A DNA stretch of 64,000 nt from Rhizobium bangladeshense (GCF_001662075.1 NZ_LYPL01000006.1:248001-312000), one strand, 5' to 3'. Shown: positions 17,316 through 26,350, counted from the first letter of the stretch. Notes: a model not told the origin generated them from the letters alone. Numbers and translations: made by a program.

Positions 17316-17837
17316 AGGTTTGGGTCTGCCATTCAATCTTTATGCTCGCAGTTTGCCTGCGCTCGGCTCTGGCGGACATCAGCCGAAATTCAATGAATGG
17401 CTTCGTTCTCTTCCCCCTATTACAAACTCAGAAAAAAGCCCCTCGCGCGCGGGGCAGGTTGGGTATGAGTACCGCGGGATTGCGGCACCTGAGAGAGTGA
17501 CACAAGCTCGCGACGGGTCAATTAGCCTGACGTAATTACACGCTGGCGCCAAAAGCGCTGGGTCGACTGATACGGCTGGAGGAGCTTGGACTGGAGGGCA
17601 GCGGCGTTCGGCAGTGCGGGCGGAGACAGGAAGCTCCCTCTCCGCAATCGAGGTTCAATAGCGGCTTTTGTGCGGCAAATGTTCCTGTACGTTTTCGCAC
17701 GTCACAAGGTATTGGCAAAACCGGCCGCCCTTCTCGTCTGGGAAGGGCGATACTTCCGATAATTGTCAATCAAGCACTTCAACGGGCCGGATTGATGCAT
17801 CCCTATGGCGTGAGAACCATGGCGTGATTCTGAGGAT
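17316..17837. other. Non-coding stretch, nothing firmly identified
   Basis: About 520 bases with only short ORFs of atypical composition. The one notable item is the 15-base string CGGCACCTGAGAGAG at 17483-17497, repeated exactly at 19193-19207. A GC hairpin (CCCCTCGCGCGCGGGG) lies near 17440. No promoter or RNA family was recognised. Confidence 0.4.
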
Positions 17838-17868
17838 AAAAAGCCCCGCCGAACATGGCGAGGCTCTG
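17838..17868 (-). terminator. Intrinsic terminator of the beta-barrel gene
   Basis: Read on the minus strand, AGCCTCGCC...GGCGGGGCT forms a GC stem with a short loop and is followed by TTTTTA. It lies about 26 bases after the stop codon of the outer-membrane protein gene and fits a Rho-independent terminator. Confidence 0.75.
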
Positions 17869-17893
17869 ATGGTATCGATCCGAGGAATTCTTA

Positions 17894-18517
17894 TTAGAAC
17901 TTCACACCGATACCGAACTTCAGCTCGTGCTGGTCGAGGTCGACGTCAACGCCCAGGATATCTTGTTCGCCATAGTCATTGTAGCGGTATTCGCCGCGGG
18001 CGAAGATGTTGTTGGTGATGGCAAAGTCGACACCTGCTCCAACCGTGTAACCGTTGAACGTCTCGGTTTCCTTATCGAGGCCAGGCGCATCGACGTAACC
18101 GCGCGTGGCGGCCCAACCGGCGGCGCCGTAGATCAGAGCCCTATCAAAGGCGTAGCCAACACGTCCGCGAACGGCCCCAGCCCAATCCGTTCCGACTTCT
18201 GCGCCGAGTGCGTCCTCTTCGTTCCAATTGTGTTCGAGGTTTCCTTCGATGCCCACGACAAAGTTATCGAACTGGAAATTATAACCTGCGAACCCGCCGA
18301 AGACGCCGCCGTTGAAATCCTCAGAGGCAGAGGCACCGCCGGCGCTGAAATCACCGTTCAGCCAAGCGGCGCCGCCATCGATACCGAAATACGGACCCGA
18401 CCAGGTGAAGACGGGTGCAGCCGCAACAGGGGCAGCCGGGACGTCCGGAACGACATCGGCGGCGAACGCAGTCGTAGCGACAAGTGCGAGAAAGGTAGTG
18501 GCGATAGCTAACTTCAT
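17894..18517 (-). CDS. Outer-membrane beta-barrel protein (Omp25/31-like)
   Basis: A 207-residue porin-like protein. A signal peptide (MKLAIATTFLALVATTAFA) is followed by a Pro/Ala linker and the entry strand FTWSGPYFGIDGGAAWLNGD. Alternating strands follow (GVFGGFAGYNFQFDNFVVGI, GVDFAITNNIFARGEYRYND) and the protein ends in the terminal Phe signature HELKFGIGVKF. This is the 8-strand Omp25/Omp31 / OmpW-like fold common in Rhizobiales, probably structural and immunogenic in the envelope. It is monocistronic, with its own terminator. Confidence 0.93.
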   Translation of the reverse strand: MKLAIATTFLALVATTAFAADVVPDVPAAPVAAAPVFTWSGPYFGIDGGAAWLNGDFSAGGASASEDFNGGVFGGFAGYNFQFDNFVVGIEGNLEHNWNEEDALGAEVGTDWAGAVRGRVGYAFDRALIYGAAGWAATRGYVDAPGLDKETETFNGYTVGAGVDFAITNNIFARGEYRYNDYGEQDILGVDVDLDQHELKFGIGVKF

Positions 18518-18782
18518 TTTCGTACCCCGTGAATTACATTAGAGCTGAATTATATAGCGGCTGCTCAACAGAAGGCTGTAGCAATAGGGACACACTCGCG
18601 AAAATGTACGCTGTCGTGTAAGTTGTTTTATCGCCGGGAGAGAGGGAGGGCCGAAGCCGGCGTCGTCAGAAATTGTCCTGATGAGGGCACACGGCTCGTC
18701 GATTTGCCTTTCCGAGACGTCCAACCCGGAACCAAACGCGCTCGCATGGAATTTGACCGCTGAGTAATCTTGGAGGTTCCCG

Positions 18783-18953
18783 ATGGACAAGACACCGAAA
18801 ACCGCCATCCGTGGAATGATGTTGTACGTGCTCGCTCTCATCGTCTTGGGCGTTCTGGCGGGCGCCGTCTACACGATCTATGGCCATCCGGCCGATCCGT
18901 CTGAGCCGCCAGCTGCGGAGACCATTCCGCAAAAGGCCACAGCTCCGCAGTGA
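18783..18953 (+). CDS. Small single-pass membrane protein, 56 residues
   Basis: A short frame with a strong GGAGG site six to seven bases before ATG 18783. It has a basic N-terminus (MDKTPKTAIRG), one hydrophobic helix (MMLYVLALIVLGVLAGAVYT) and a Pro/Ala-rich tail ending in PQKATAPQ. The layout is N-in with the tail in the periplasm. No family was recognised, and it is shorter than the usual annotation cutoff. The ribosome-binding site and clean topology are the grounds for calling it. Confidence 0.6.
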   Translation: MDKTPKTAIRGMMLYVLALIVLGVLAGAVYTIYGHPADPSEPPAAETIPQKATAPQ

Positions 18954-19295
18954 GCGGCACCATCCCAGTTATTCTTAGTCGCCCTTCGAGAAAGAATGGT
19001 GAAACGGACGGCGTTTTGCCAAATCCGGCGCTGACCCGGTTTGGTCGTGTTGAAGTGCCTGGGTCCAAGCCAAGAAGCCGTACAAGCGGCAACGAAAAGG
19101 GCTTTGGAAGGCAAGGCGGAAATCCTGTCGCAAGTCCTTCCCACCAGTAGAGAGCTTTATTTATAGGGGGAACAACCTGCGACAGGGGAATTCGGCACCT
19201 GAGAGAGCCGGTCAGCTGCAGGAGCACCACCCGGGCCGGTATCGGCGCGGAATGCTGAGACGTTATCCGGACAGTCGGAGCAGAGGAGTTTGCAG
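18954..19295. other. Intergenic region before the flavin monooxygenase
   Basis: No gene was identified. A 66-codon frame at 18950-19150 lacks a ribosome-binding site and protein-like composition. The second copy of CGGCACCTGAGAGAG is at 19193-19207. GAGGAG near 19283 serves the next gene. Confidence 0.4.
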
Positions 19296-20789
19296 ATGAG
19301 GGAACATACGGTCGTGATTGCCGGAGGAGGGCCGACCGGGCTGATGCTGGCGGGCGAGCTTGCCTTGGCGGGCGTCGATGTCGCCATTGTCGAGCGTCGC
19401 GTGAACCAGGAGATCGTCGGTTCGCGCGCCGGCGGACTGAGTGCGCGCACGCTCGAGGTTTTCGATCAGCGGGGCATCGTCGAGCGGTTCCTGACGGAGG
19501 GGCAGATCGCCCAGGTCACCGGATTTGCGGTCACGCGGTTGGACATCAGCGATTTTCCGACACGGCACAATTACGGGCTGGCGCTGCGGCAGAAGCATAT
19601 CGAGCGCATCCTGGCCGGATGGGTCGGCGAGCTGCCGGTCGTGATCTATCGCGGTTGCGAGCTGACCGGCTTCGTGCAGCACGCTTCCGGTGTGACCATC
19701 GAACTCTCCGACGCTTCGCAAATCCGGGCAGCCTATCTCGTCGGCTGCGATGGTGGCCGCAGCCTGGTTCGCAAGCTGGCCGGCATTGAATTTCCCGGAT
19801 GGGACGCGACGACCAGCAATATTCTCGCCGAGGCGGAGGTGGAGGAGGAGCCGCCGCTCGGCGTCCATCGCACATCACTCGGCATGCATGCCTTCGGCCG
19901 CGAGGATTATGAAATCCGCGACGGCAAGGTCGTCTTTGCCAGTGAAGGTCCGGTCACCATCATGGTGACGGAAAGGAATTCCGGCGCAGTAGGCGAGCCG
20001 ACGCTCGTCGATCTCAGGCAAGCGCTGATAGCCGCCTGCGGAACGGATTACGGAGTTCATGATCTCAAGTGGATTTCCAGATTCACCGACATGTCGCGAC
20101 AGGCGGCGGCCTACCGCAAGGGCAGGGTTCTCCTGGCGGGGGACGCCGCGCATGTGCATTCGCCGGTGGGCGGGCAGGGCCTCAATACCGGCGTTCAGGA
20201 TGCCGTCAATCTCGGCTGGAAGCTTGCCCACGTGGTGAAGCGACTATCGCCTGAGGCCCTGCTCGATACCTATCATGTCGAGCGGCATCCGGTCGCTGCC
20301 CGCGTGTTGCGCACTACAATGGCCCAGGTCGCCTTGCAGCGCACTGATGACCGCACCGAAGCTCTCCGAGATATCGTGCTGGAGCTGCTTGGGCTGGAGG
20401 AGGCCCGCAAGACAATCGCCGGCGAAATGTCCGGACTTGCCCTCCGCTACGATCTCGGCGAGGGACACCCGCTGCTCGGCCGCCGCATGCCCGACCTCGA
20501 CCTCGCCACGCCGGACGGGTCCATCCGTGTCTTTGCGCTGCTTAGAGACGCGCGGCCGGTGCTGTTGAATCTCGGCGCAGCCGGCAGCCTCGACATCGCG
20601 CCATGGTCAGGTCGCGTCCGGCTGGTTCAGGCGAGCCATGACGGTCCGTGGGAGCTGCCGGCGCTTGGGGCGGTTTCGGCGCCGAGCGCGGTGCTGATCC
20701 GGCCCGACGGATATGTGGCATGGGTCGGCGAGGGGACGCAGGATGGGCTTCATGACGCGATGATCACCTGGTTCGGACCACCCGGCTGA
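19296..20789 (+). CDS. FAD-dependent aromatic monooxygenase (PheA/TfdB/Rox type)
   Basis: A 497-residue class A flavin monooxygenase. It has the FAD motif VVIAGGGPTGLMLAGELALA, then ERR and SRAGGLSARTLEVFDQRG, the DG motif YLVGCDGGRSLVRKLAGIEF and the second FAD motif VLLAGDAAHVHSPVGGQGLN. The C-terminal 110 residues form the thioredoxin-like domain of the phenol-hydroxylase group. It hydroxylates an aromatic or polyketide substrate with NAD(P)H and O2. Relatives include pentachlorophenol and rifampicin monooxygenases; the substrate is unknown. ATG 19296 has GAGGAG upstream. It stands alone in front of a convergent gene. Confidence 0.88.
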   Translation: MREHTVVIAGGGPTGLMLAGELALAGVDVAIVERRVNQEIVGSRAGGLSARTLEVFDQRGIVERFLTEGQIAQVTGFAVTRLDISDFPTRHNYGLALRQKHIERILAGWVGELPVVIYRGCELTGFVQHASGVTIELSDASQIRAAYLVGCDGGRSLVRKLAGIEFPGWDATTSNILAEAEVEEEPPLGVHRTSLGMHAFGREDYEIRDGKVVFASEGPVTIMVTERNSGAVGEPTLVDLRQALIAACGTDYGVHDLKWISRFTDMSRQAAAYRKGRVLLAGDAAHVHSPVGGQGLNTGVQDAVNLGWKLAHVVKRLSPEALLDTYHVERHPVAARVLRTTMAQVALQRTDDRTEALRDIVLELLGLEEARKTIAGEMSGLALRYDLGEGHPLLGRRMPDLDLATPDGSIRVFALLRDARPVLLNLGAAGSLDIAPWSGRVRLVQASHDGPWELPALGAVSAPSAVLIRPDGYVAWVGEGTQDGLHDAMITWFGPPG

Positions 20790-20804
20790 GAGCCGCAGCG
20801 CCGG

Positions 20805-21542
20805 TTAAGCGGCGAGCGGGATCGAGCCACCCTCCGGTATCGCCTCGAGTTCCGGCATCGGCCGGCCGCGCCGTTCCCACGTCCGGCGGCTGATGCCGAG
20901 CGCCTCCCAGGGGCGGGACTGGCTGAGGGAGTTGGCGAGATAGTCGGCCCTGGGAACGGCGCCGGCGGCGCGGCGTTGCTGCTCTTTGCGGCTCTGCTCG
21001 CGCTGGCGGCGCTTTGCCCTTTGCAGTTTTGCCCTTTTCGCCTTCGGCACGTCGAAGGCGCCGACGGTGCGGATATCGAGGGCGCAGCGTTCGGCGTAGC
21101 TCAGATGCAGGGCATGGCCGAGCGCGTCGGCGGAAAGTGGGGAAAAGCGCACCTTTGTCCGCTCATAGATGATTTCCTCGATCGCGGCCTTCCCGGCCCA
21201 GGGGACCCACCGCGCCGCCCAGCCGAGCACCACCTCGACAAACCCTTCCTTGAACTCGACGAAAGCAAGGCTGGCGATCACCTCGAGATAGATCAGGGCG
21301 TCATCCGCCTCCGGCACGATCTCTCCATGGCGGTGCCGGATCAATTTCTCGATCTCGCGCATGCGGCCGCGGAAATGGTTCCAGCGACCGCCCCGCATCC
21401 GGCGCTGCACGGCCTTGTAGCCCAGCAGACAATCGCCGATCTTGATCGCCGTGATATCCCGCGCGAGCGCGTTCGCACGGCCGGATTCCTCGGTCCGCTC
21501 CGCCGATCCAGCCCCTTCATCAGCGCCGACAAGACGACCCAT
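20805..21542 (-). CDS. Hypothetical protein with C-terminal helix-turn-helix-like motif
   Basis: A 245-residue protein. The start MGRLVGADEG (21542) is set by AAAGGAG six bases upstream. The central part (about 40-150) looks globular and helical. The segment KAKRAKLQRAKRRQREQSRK is strongly basic, and the end SQSRPWEALGISRRTWERRG resembles the helix-turn-helix tail of phage/plasmid-derived regulatory or replication proteins in alphaproteobacteria. Nucleic-acid binding is an inference from this. No catalytic motif was seen. It is convergent with the monooxygenase. Confidence 0.6.
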   Translation of the reverse strand: MGRLVGADEGAGSAERTEESGRANALARDITAIKIGDCLLGYKAVQRRMRGGRWNHFRGRMREIEKLIRHRHGEIVPEADDALIYLEVIASLAFVEFKEGFVEVVLGWAARWVPWAGKAAIEEIIYERTKVRFSPLSADALGHALHLSYAERCALDIRTVGAFDVPKAKRAKLQRAKRRQREQSRKEQQRRAAGAVPRADYLANSLSQSRPWEALGISRRTWERRGRPMPELEAIPEGGSIPLAA

Positions 21543-21803
21543 CGTTTCTCCTTTGCGACTGCCCAAAGGGGCCTAAACGACTGATTGTAGCGGAAGTCGA
21601 GGGGGTGATGTTCACCTTTTGTGCGCTGCTCACATCAATTTTTCGCAGCCGTGATGCAATCGAGTAACGGATGTTCCGCGGCGACTCTAATCGGTCGGAA
21701 AACAAGCGACATCCGGGGCTGTCGATTTCTATTGGCAAGGTCCCGTGTTATGATCCCGGAAGCGGCGTTGTTCGCCCATGTTGTCTGCACAGAGACTTGT
21801 CCA

Positions 21804-23210
21804 ATGAGTGAAATGGACGTGCTTTTTGCCACCCTGCGACAGGCGGCTGACCCGCAGACGGTCGAGTGCATCGAAAACGTCGTCAGGCATGGCGCCGATC
21901 GCGATCTCAATCGCATCAATGCGCTCGCTTTCGCCGAAAAACATCATCTCGACGAAGAGAAAACCATCGCTGCCTTTCTGCATGCCGCCCGCATAGGCGC
22001 CTTCGAGATGACCTGGAATGTGCTTTGCCCGGGTTGCGGCGGCGTCCTTGACAGCGGTGCAACGCTCAAAGGCGTCGTTCAGGACACCTATCATTGCGCG
22101 CTTTGCGCGGCCGGATATGAACCGACGCTCGACGAGATGGTCGAGGTCACCTTCACGGTCAGTCCGCGCGTGCGCAGGATTGCCGCCCACGAGCCCGACC
22201 GGCTTCCACCGCTCGAATATTACCGCCAGATCTTCTTCAGCTCCGGCGTCGATCTGCCGGAGGATCTGGAGGCGAAGTTTCAACGCATTCTGCTGGAGAT
22301 GATCGAGCTGGCGCCTGGCGAGAAGGCATTCGTCTCGCTGCAGCTGCCGGCGCAATTCGTCATCATCTTCGATGCGGTCACGCACTCCGCGCAGTTCATC
22401 GATGTGCAGGGCGAGCCCACCAATGAACGCCAGAACCTCTCCATGGTCATCAGCCGGGGGCATGCGCTGAACGAAACCGTGACGCTGCGTCCGGGTCTGC
22501 TGCGGCTCACCCTGGAGAATCATACTGATCGCCGGGTCGTGCCGAATGTCTGCATCGCCGGAGATGACCTGCATGACCTCTTGGGTCGCCGGCGGGCTTT
22601 TCTGACGGCCAAGCGCCTGCTGACGAACCAGAGCTTCCGCGACATCTACAGGACCGATACGCTCGACGTCGACCAGCGCCTGAAGATCACCAGCCTGACG
22701 TTCCTGTTCACCGATCTGAGGGGCTCGACCGCGCTTTACGAGCGTGTCGGCGATCTTGCGGCTTTCGACCTGGTGCGGGCGCATTTCCGCGTTCTTCACG
22801 AGATCGTCGCCACCGAGGCGGGCGCCGTCGTCAAGACGATCGGCGACGCTGTGATGGCGACCTTCCCGAGCCCGGACCGTGCGGTGGCGGCGGCACTGAG
22901 AATGCGCGAGGCGATGCGCCGGTTGAATGCCGAACACGGTAGCGAAGACCTGCTCCTGAAGATCGGCATTCACGAGGGACCGTGCCTCGCCGTCAACCTC
23001 AACGACCGGCAGGACTATTTCGGCCAGACCGTCAACATCGCCTCCCGCGTTCAAGGCCTTGCCGACCCCAACGTGATCATGACGACGGAAGCGATCGTCG
23101 AGGATGTGAATGTCTCAGAGATCCTGCGTGACAGCGGCGTCACCTCGGCGTCCCGGATGGCGGAACTCCAGGGCATCGGCAGGGAGGTCAGGATCTTCGC
23201 CCTGTCATGA
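21804..23210 (+). CDS. Class III adenylate/guanylate cyclase with DUF5939 N-terminal domain
   Basis: A 468-residue soluble cyclase. Residues about 60-280 match the DUF5939 region, with a zinc-ribbon-like CPGCGG...CALC and the block SSGVDLPEDLEAKFQRILLE. The catalytic domain follows: metal-binding D304 in FLFTDLRGSTALYERVGD, D348 in VVKTIGDAVMATF, then GIHEGPCLAVN and YFGQTVNIASRVQ. It should make cAMP (or cGMP) in response to a signal read by the N-terminal part. I chose MSEMDVLFATL (21804); the frame is open to 21621, with another ATG at 21750, so the start is uncertain. Confidence 0.85.
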   Translation: MSEMDVLFATLRQAADPQTVECIENVVRHGADRDLNRINALAFAEKHHLDEEKTIAAFLHAARIGAFEMTWNVLCPGCGGVLDSGATLKGVVQDTYHCALCAAGYEPTLDEMVEVTFTVSPRVRRIAAHEPDRLPPLEYYRQIFFSSGVDLPEDLEAKFQRILLEMIELAPGEKAFVSLQLPAQFVIIFDAVTHSAQFIDVQGEPTNERQNLSMVISRGHALNETVTLRPGLLRLTLENHTDRRVVPNVCIAGDDLHDLLGRRRAFLTAKRLLTNQSFRDIYRTDTLDVDQRLKITSLTFLFTDLRGSTALYERVGDLAAFDLVRAHFRVLHEIVATEAGAVVKTIGDAVMATFPSPDRAVAAALRMREAMRRLNAEHGSEDLLLKIGIHEGPCLAVNLNDRQDYFGQTVNIASRVQGLADPNVIMTTEAIVEDVNVSEILRDSGVTSASRMAELQGIGREVRIFALS

Positions 23211-23237
23211 GGGCCTTTGCGCGAGTTTGGCAAAACT

Positions 23238-23291
23238 CGCCGTCATCCTCGGCCTTGTGCTGTCTTTGCGGTAAAGCCCGAGCTTGACGAA
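23238..23291. repeat. Degenerate partial copy of the dispersed inverted repeat
   Basis: CGTCATCCTCGGCCTTG on the left and GCCCGAGCTTGACG on the right resemble the outer arms of the elements at 7782 and 62342, but the central part is different and shorter. It may be a worn copy. Confidence 0.4.
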
Positions 23292-23317
23292 AAGCGAGGT
23301 TGAACCATGTCAGCCGT

Positions 23318-23349
23318 CTGAATGCCGGGGCGTCAGCCCCGGCATTCAG
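23318..23349. terminator. Perfect 14-bp hairpin between convergent genes
   Basis: CTGAATGCCGGGGC (23318-23331) pairs without mismatch with GCCCCGGCATTCAG (23336-23349) around the tetraloop GTCA. It ends two bases before the stop-codon end of the ABC exporter on the minus strand and follows the cyclase on the plus strand, so it could end transcription from both sides. There is no T-run on either side. Confidence 0.55.
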
Positions 23350-23351
23350 GT

Positions 23352-25142
23352 TTACGCCACCAGACCCTTGGTCAGTTCCAGTGCCTGCCGTTCGAACAGC
23401 CGGCGGTAGATGCCGCCGTTGAGGCGGATCAGCGCCTGGTGGTCGCCCTCTTCGACGATTTTGCCCTTGTCGAAGACCAGCAGCCTGTCGAGGGCGCGGA
23501 CCGTCGACAGGCGGTGGGCGATGACAAGCGTCGTGCGGCCGTCCATCAGCCGTTCCATGGCCTGCTGGATCTGCACTTCGCTTTCGCTGTCGAGGCTCGA
23601 CGTCGCCTCGTCGAGGATCAGCACCGGCGCGTCCGCCAGGAAGGCGCGGGCGAGGGCGACGCGCTGCCGCTCGCCGCCCGACAGCTTGACGCCGCGTTCG
23701 CCGACCATCGTTTCATAGCCCTTGGGAAGGCTTATGATGAAGCCGTGCGCATTGGCCTGTTTCGCCGCCTGCTCGATCTCGCGCCGCGAGGCGTTCGGCC
23801 GGCCATAGGCGATATTTTCCGCCAGCGTGCGATGGAATAGGATCGGCTCCTGCTGCACGATGGCGATCTGGCTGCGCAGGTCCGATTGCCTGACCTGTGC
23901 GATATCCTGGCCGTCGATGCGGATGGCGCCCGAATTGACGTCATAGAGCCGCTGAATGAGCTTGACGAAGGTCGTCTTGCCCGAGCCCGAATGCCCCACC
24001 AGGCCGACGCGCTCGCCCGCCTTGATGGTGACGGAAAAGTCTTCATAGAGCGGATCGGGATGAGCGCCATACTGGAAGGTGACGCGATCGAAGACGATCT
24101 CGCCCGTGTCGATTGCGATCGGCTTGGCGTCCGGCTTGTCCTCGACACCCAGTGGCATCTTGTCGAGCAGCACCAGCTCTTCCATGTCGTTGACGGCGCG
24201 CTGCAGGTTGCGAATGTCCTGGCCGACATTGCGCAGATAACCCTGCAGAACGAAGAACATCGCCAGCACGAAGGTGATGTCGCCCGGCGTCGCCAGCCCC
24301 TGCCGCCACATGATGAGGCCTGTTCCCAGAATGCCCGCCTGCATGGAAACCATCATGAAGCCCTGGATCGTGCCGCTGAATGTGCCGCGCTTCCATGTGC
24401 GCCGCGTGCGCCTGTCCCATTTGGCCAGAACGTGGTGCAGGCGCAGCTCTTCGCGGTTTTCGGCGCCGAAGGCCTTGACCACCGAATTGCAGCTGATGGC
24501 ATCGGCGAGCGCGCCGCCAAGCTTGGTATCCCAGGCATTGGCGAGCCGCGCTGCCGGCGACACGAAGCCCATGGAAAGCGCCACGGTCGCGCCGATATAG
24601 ATCAGCGACCCCAGAGCCACGAACAGGCCCATGACCGGCCAGTAGCTGCCGAGCACAAGACTGGCGCCGACGAGCATGACGATGGAGGGCAGCAGCGCGA
24701 CCAGCAACAGGTCGTTGAGCGAGTCGAGCGCCCACATGCCGCGGGTGATCTTGCGCACGGTCGACCCGGCAAAGCTGTTGGCGTGCCAGTCGGTGGAGAA
24801 CCGCTGCACCTTGTGGAAGCCATTGTTGACCACATCCGCCATGATGCGCAGCGTCAGCCGGATGATGCCGTTGAAAATGAACCAGCGCAGCACGACGCTG
24901 GTCAGGCCCAGAACCACGACCATGACAAAGGCGCCGAGCGCGCCATCGGCCGCATTGCCGCCGGCAATGGCATCGACGATCCGGCCGGAAAACACCGGCA
25001 CCATGACTTCGGCCAGGGTGCTTGATACCACCAACGCGATGATGGCGCCCACCAAAACGGGCCGATGGGCCCAATGATGAAAAACAAAGCCGAGCACCTG
25101 GCGATAGGCATCGGCGCGAAAATCGAGCTTCTTGCGAGTCAT
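23352..25142 (-). CDS. ABC exporter, fused permease-ATPase (MsbA-like half transporter)
   Basis: A 596-residue half-size exporter. Residues about 1-330 form six membrane helices. The ATPase domain (about 350-590) has Walker A GHSGSGKTTFVK, signature LSGGERQRVALARAF, Walker B VLILDEATSSLD and switch His in VIAHRLSTV. It works as a homodimer that pumps lipids, peptides, sugars or drugs out of the cytosol. The substrate is unknown; a multidrug or glucan exporter are both possible. It is the only gene in its transcription unit. Confidence 0.92.
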   Translation of the reverse strand: MTRKKLDFRADAYRQVLGFVFHHWAHRPVLVGAIIALVVSSTLAEVMVPVFSGRIVDAIAGGNAADGALGAFVMVVVLGLTSVVLRWFIFNGIIRLTLRIMADVVNNGFHKVQRFSTDWHANSFAGSTVRKITRGMWALDSLNDLLLVALLPSIVMLVGASLVLGSYWPVMGLFVALGSLIYIGATVALSMGFVSPAARLANAWDTKLGGALADAISCNSVVKAFGAENREELRLHHVLAKWDRRTRRTWKRGTFSGTIQGFMMVSMQAGILGTGLIMWRQGLATPGDITFVLAMFFVLQGYLRNVGQDIRNLQRAVNDMEELVLLDKMPLGVEDKPDAKPIAIDTGEIVFDRVTFQYGAHPDPLYEDFSVTIKAGERVGLVGHSGSGKTTFVKLIQRLYDVNSGAIRIDGQDIAQVRQSDLRSQIAIVQQEPILFHRTLAENIAYGRPNASRREIEQAAKQANAHGFIISLPKGYETMVGERGVKLSGGERQRVALARAFLADAPVLILDEATSSLDSESEVQIQQAMERLMDGRTTLVIAHRLSTVRALDRLLVFDKGKIVEEGDHQALIRLNGGIYRRLFERQALELTKGLVA

Positions 25143-25552
25143 CTTAACCTGCCCGGCCCGGATTTCGGCGACCGGTCCTCAAAATCGAGAGTGAGATGCC
25201 ACAGCCCAGGCGGGAGACAAAATGATCCCGTCAGATCAATCGGGCTATGAAGGATGAAAAAACCGCATGTTGGGCGCGCTGGAGGCGGGCCGCGAATGGA
25301 AGTGACCTAGCGTTGGCACATTCCATGCGGGAAGCTGTCGATGAATGCTGGTGTCATGCAACGCCTCCCTGTGTTCGATCTGGAGTGTTAGATCTGAGCG
25401 GTGAGCGTTATGTAGCGGAGCAATTCGCCATTGCCAAGCGGATTTTTACAACCATGCAGACAGTGATGCGGAAACGACACAGCTTATGAGCTTGCCATCG
25501 TGCGGTGTCTGCCCGTCTGTCGCTGCACAGACACTGCCAACCCCAGCGCCCT
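25143..25552. other. Intergenic stretch with no clear gene
   Basis: About 410 bases upstream of the ABC exporter. A plus-strand frame at 25247-25489 (80 codons) has no good ribosome-binding site and an unusual Cys/Trp content, so I do not call it. The promoter of the exporter should lie near 25150-25250. Confidence 0.35.
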
Positions 25553-25735
25553 TCAATAGCTGCACGAGCGCGCGTTGCCAGGTCTGAATCCGCCAGAGCA
25601 AGCCGGGTTCCTGGATGTATCCAGCTGATATTGGAAATCCTCCCTGGCATGCCGCGCAGGCGAAGTGCAGGAAGATGCGATAGCGGAAAGACCGATCAGC
25701 ACTCCGGCTGCGGCCAATCTTATAAATCGGTTCAT
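25553..25735 (-). CDS. Small secreted protein or lipoprotein, 60 residues
   Basis: A 60-residue frame starting MNRFIRLAAAGVLIGLSAIA, with GGAGGAG six bases before the ATG. The N-terminus is a signal peptide; the Cys in AIASSCTSPARH could be a weak lipobox. The remaining mature part has two more Cys-containing segments (NPACSGGFRP, ARSCSY). No known family. Frames on either side seem to continue the composition, so the original gene may have been longer. Confidence 0.5.
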   Translation of the reverse strand: MNRFIRLAAAGVLIGLSAIASSCTSPARHAREDFQYQLDTSRNPACSGGFRPGNARSCSY

Positions 25736-25996
25736 CTGCGTCTCCTCCAGCGTTGATCCGCGCGCGCAATCTATCATGGCGGCGTATGCAATTGCGAGGA
25801 GAGCCGGACGCGATGACGTGCATCTGATGACACGCGATTGCACATTTTGTGCCCGGCCGATCCGGCTGTACTATTCTGTCGTTATGGAAGTAGTTGCACT
25901 GTGTTTGCTGGCGAACCAAACCTGATTTGTCTTGAATTACTCAAGCTTTTTCAGTAATATAATCCCATAAAAAAGTAATATAAATGGGAGGATACT

Positions 25997-26290
25997 ATGC
26001 CAGAAGCTCGGTTCGAGCCAGTTTTTCTTCGTCGTCAGCATTTCGTCGCGGAGATCACAAGTCTCGACGAAATCTTCGATTTTCTGGAGGAGTGGCCGCA
26101 GGACAAGCGAGGTCTGGCATATGACACGCTGCTGAAGGCGTGCAGGGATACGGCGAGCGGCCGTTTCCCGCTGAACGCGGCGCGGGAGAATTTCCGGCGG
26201 TTTCTGAAGATGTCGGGCGTGCTGGCGAAGACCGAGGGCGCGACGAAATTCGAGCCGCTGATGAGCGATCATCCGATCGGCAATGCCTGA
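25997..26290 (+). CDS. DUF982 protein
   Basis: A 97-residue DUF982 protein. It has strand-rich start FEPVFLRRQHFVAEITSLDE, then IFDFLEEWPQDKRGLAYDTL, the conserved KACRDTASGRFPLNAARENF and the final helix. GGGAGG six bases before ATG 25997 supports the start. DUF982 genes occur in many copies in Rhizobium, often as single small genes; their role is unknown. This copy is intact and followed directly by the tandem hairpin array. Confidence 0.85.
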   Translation: MPEARFEPVFLRRQHFVAEITSLDEIFDFLEEWPQDKRGLAYDTLLKACRDTASGRFPLNAARENFRRFLKMSGVLAKTEGATKFEPLMSDHPIGNA

Positions 26291-26350
26291 CCATAAGCGC
26301 ACAGCCGCGGCCGAAACGAGGCGGGTTCGGCCGCCGCGAGATAATCGGCG

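Noticed and set aside
17483..17497. GGCACCTGAGAGAG-type strings considered as part of a riboswitch
   Set aside because: The conserved cores of the TPP and glycine riboswitches as I know them are missing around both copies, and neither precedes a matching metabolic gene.
17536..17769. A 77-codon minus-strand frame
   Set aside because: No ribosome-binding site and Ser/Pro/Arg-rich composition typical of non-coding frames.
18950..19150. A 66-codon plus-strand frame overlapping the end of the small membrane protein
   Set aside because: The start overlaps the stop codon of the previous frame without coupling signals and the translation has no hydrophobic core.
16067..19295. An integrated phage or conjugative element at tRNA-Lys
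   Set aside because: No integrase, relaxase or duplicate of the tRNA 3' end was found; only decayed small genes and short repeats.
25247..25489. An 80-codon plus-strand frame upstream of the ABC exporter
   Set aside because: No Shine-Dalgarno site and odd Cys/Trp content; it lies in the likely promoter region of the exporter.
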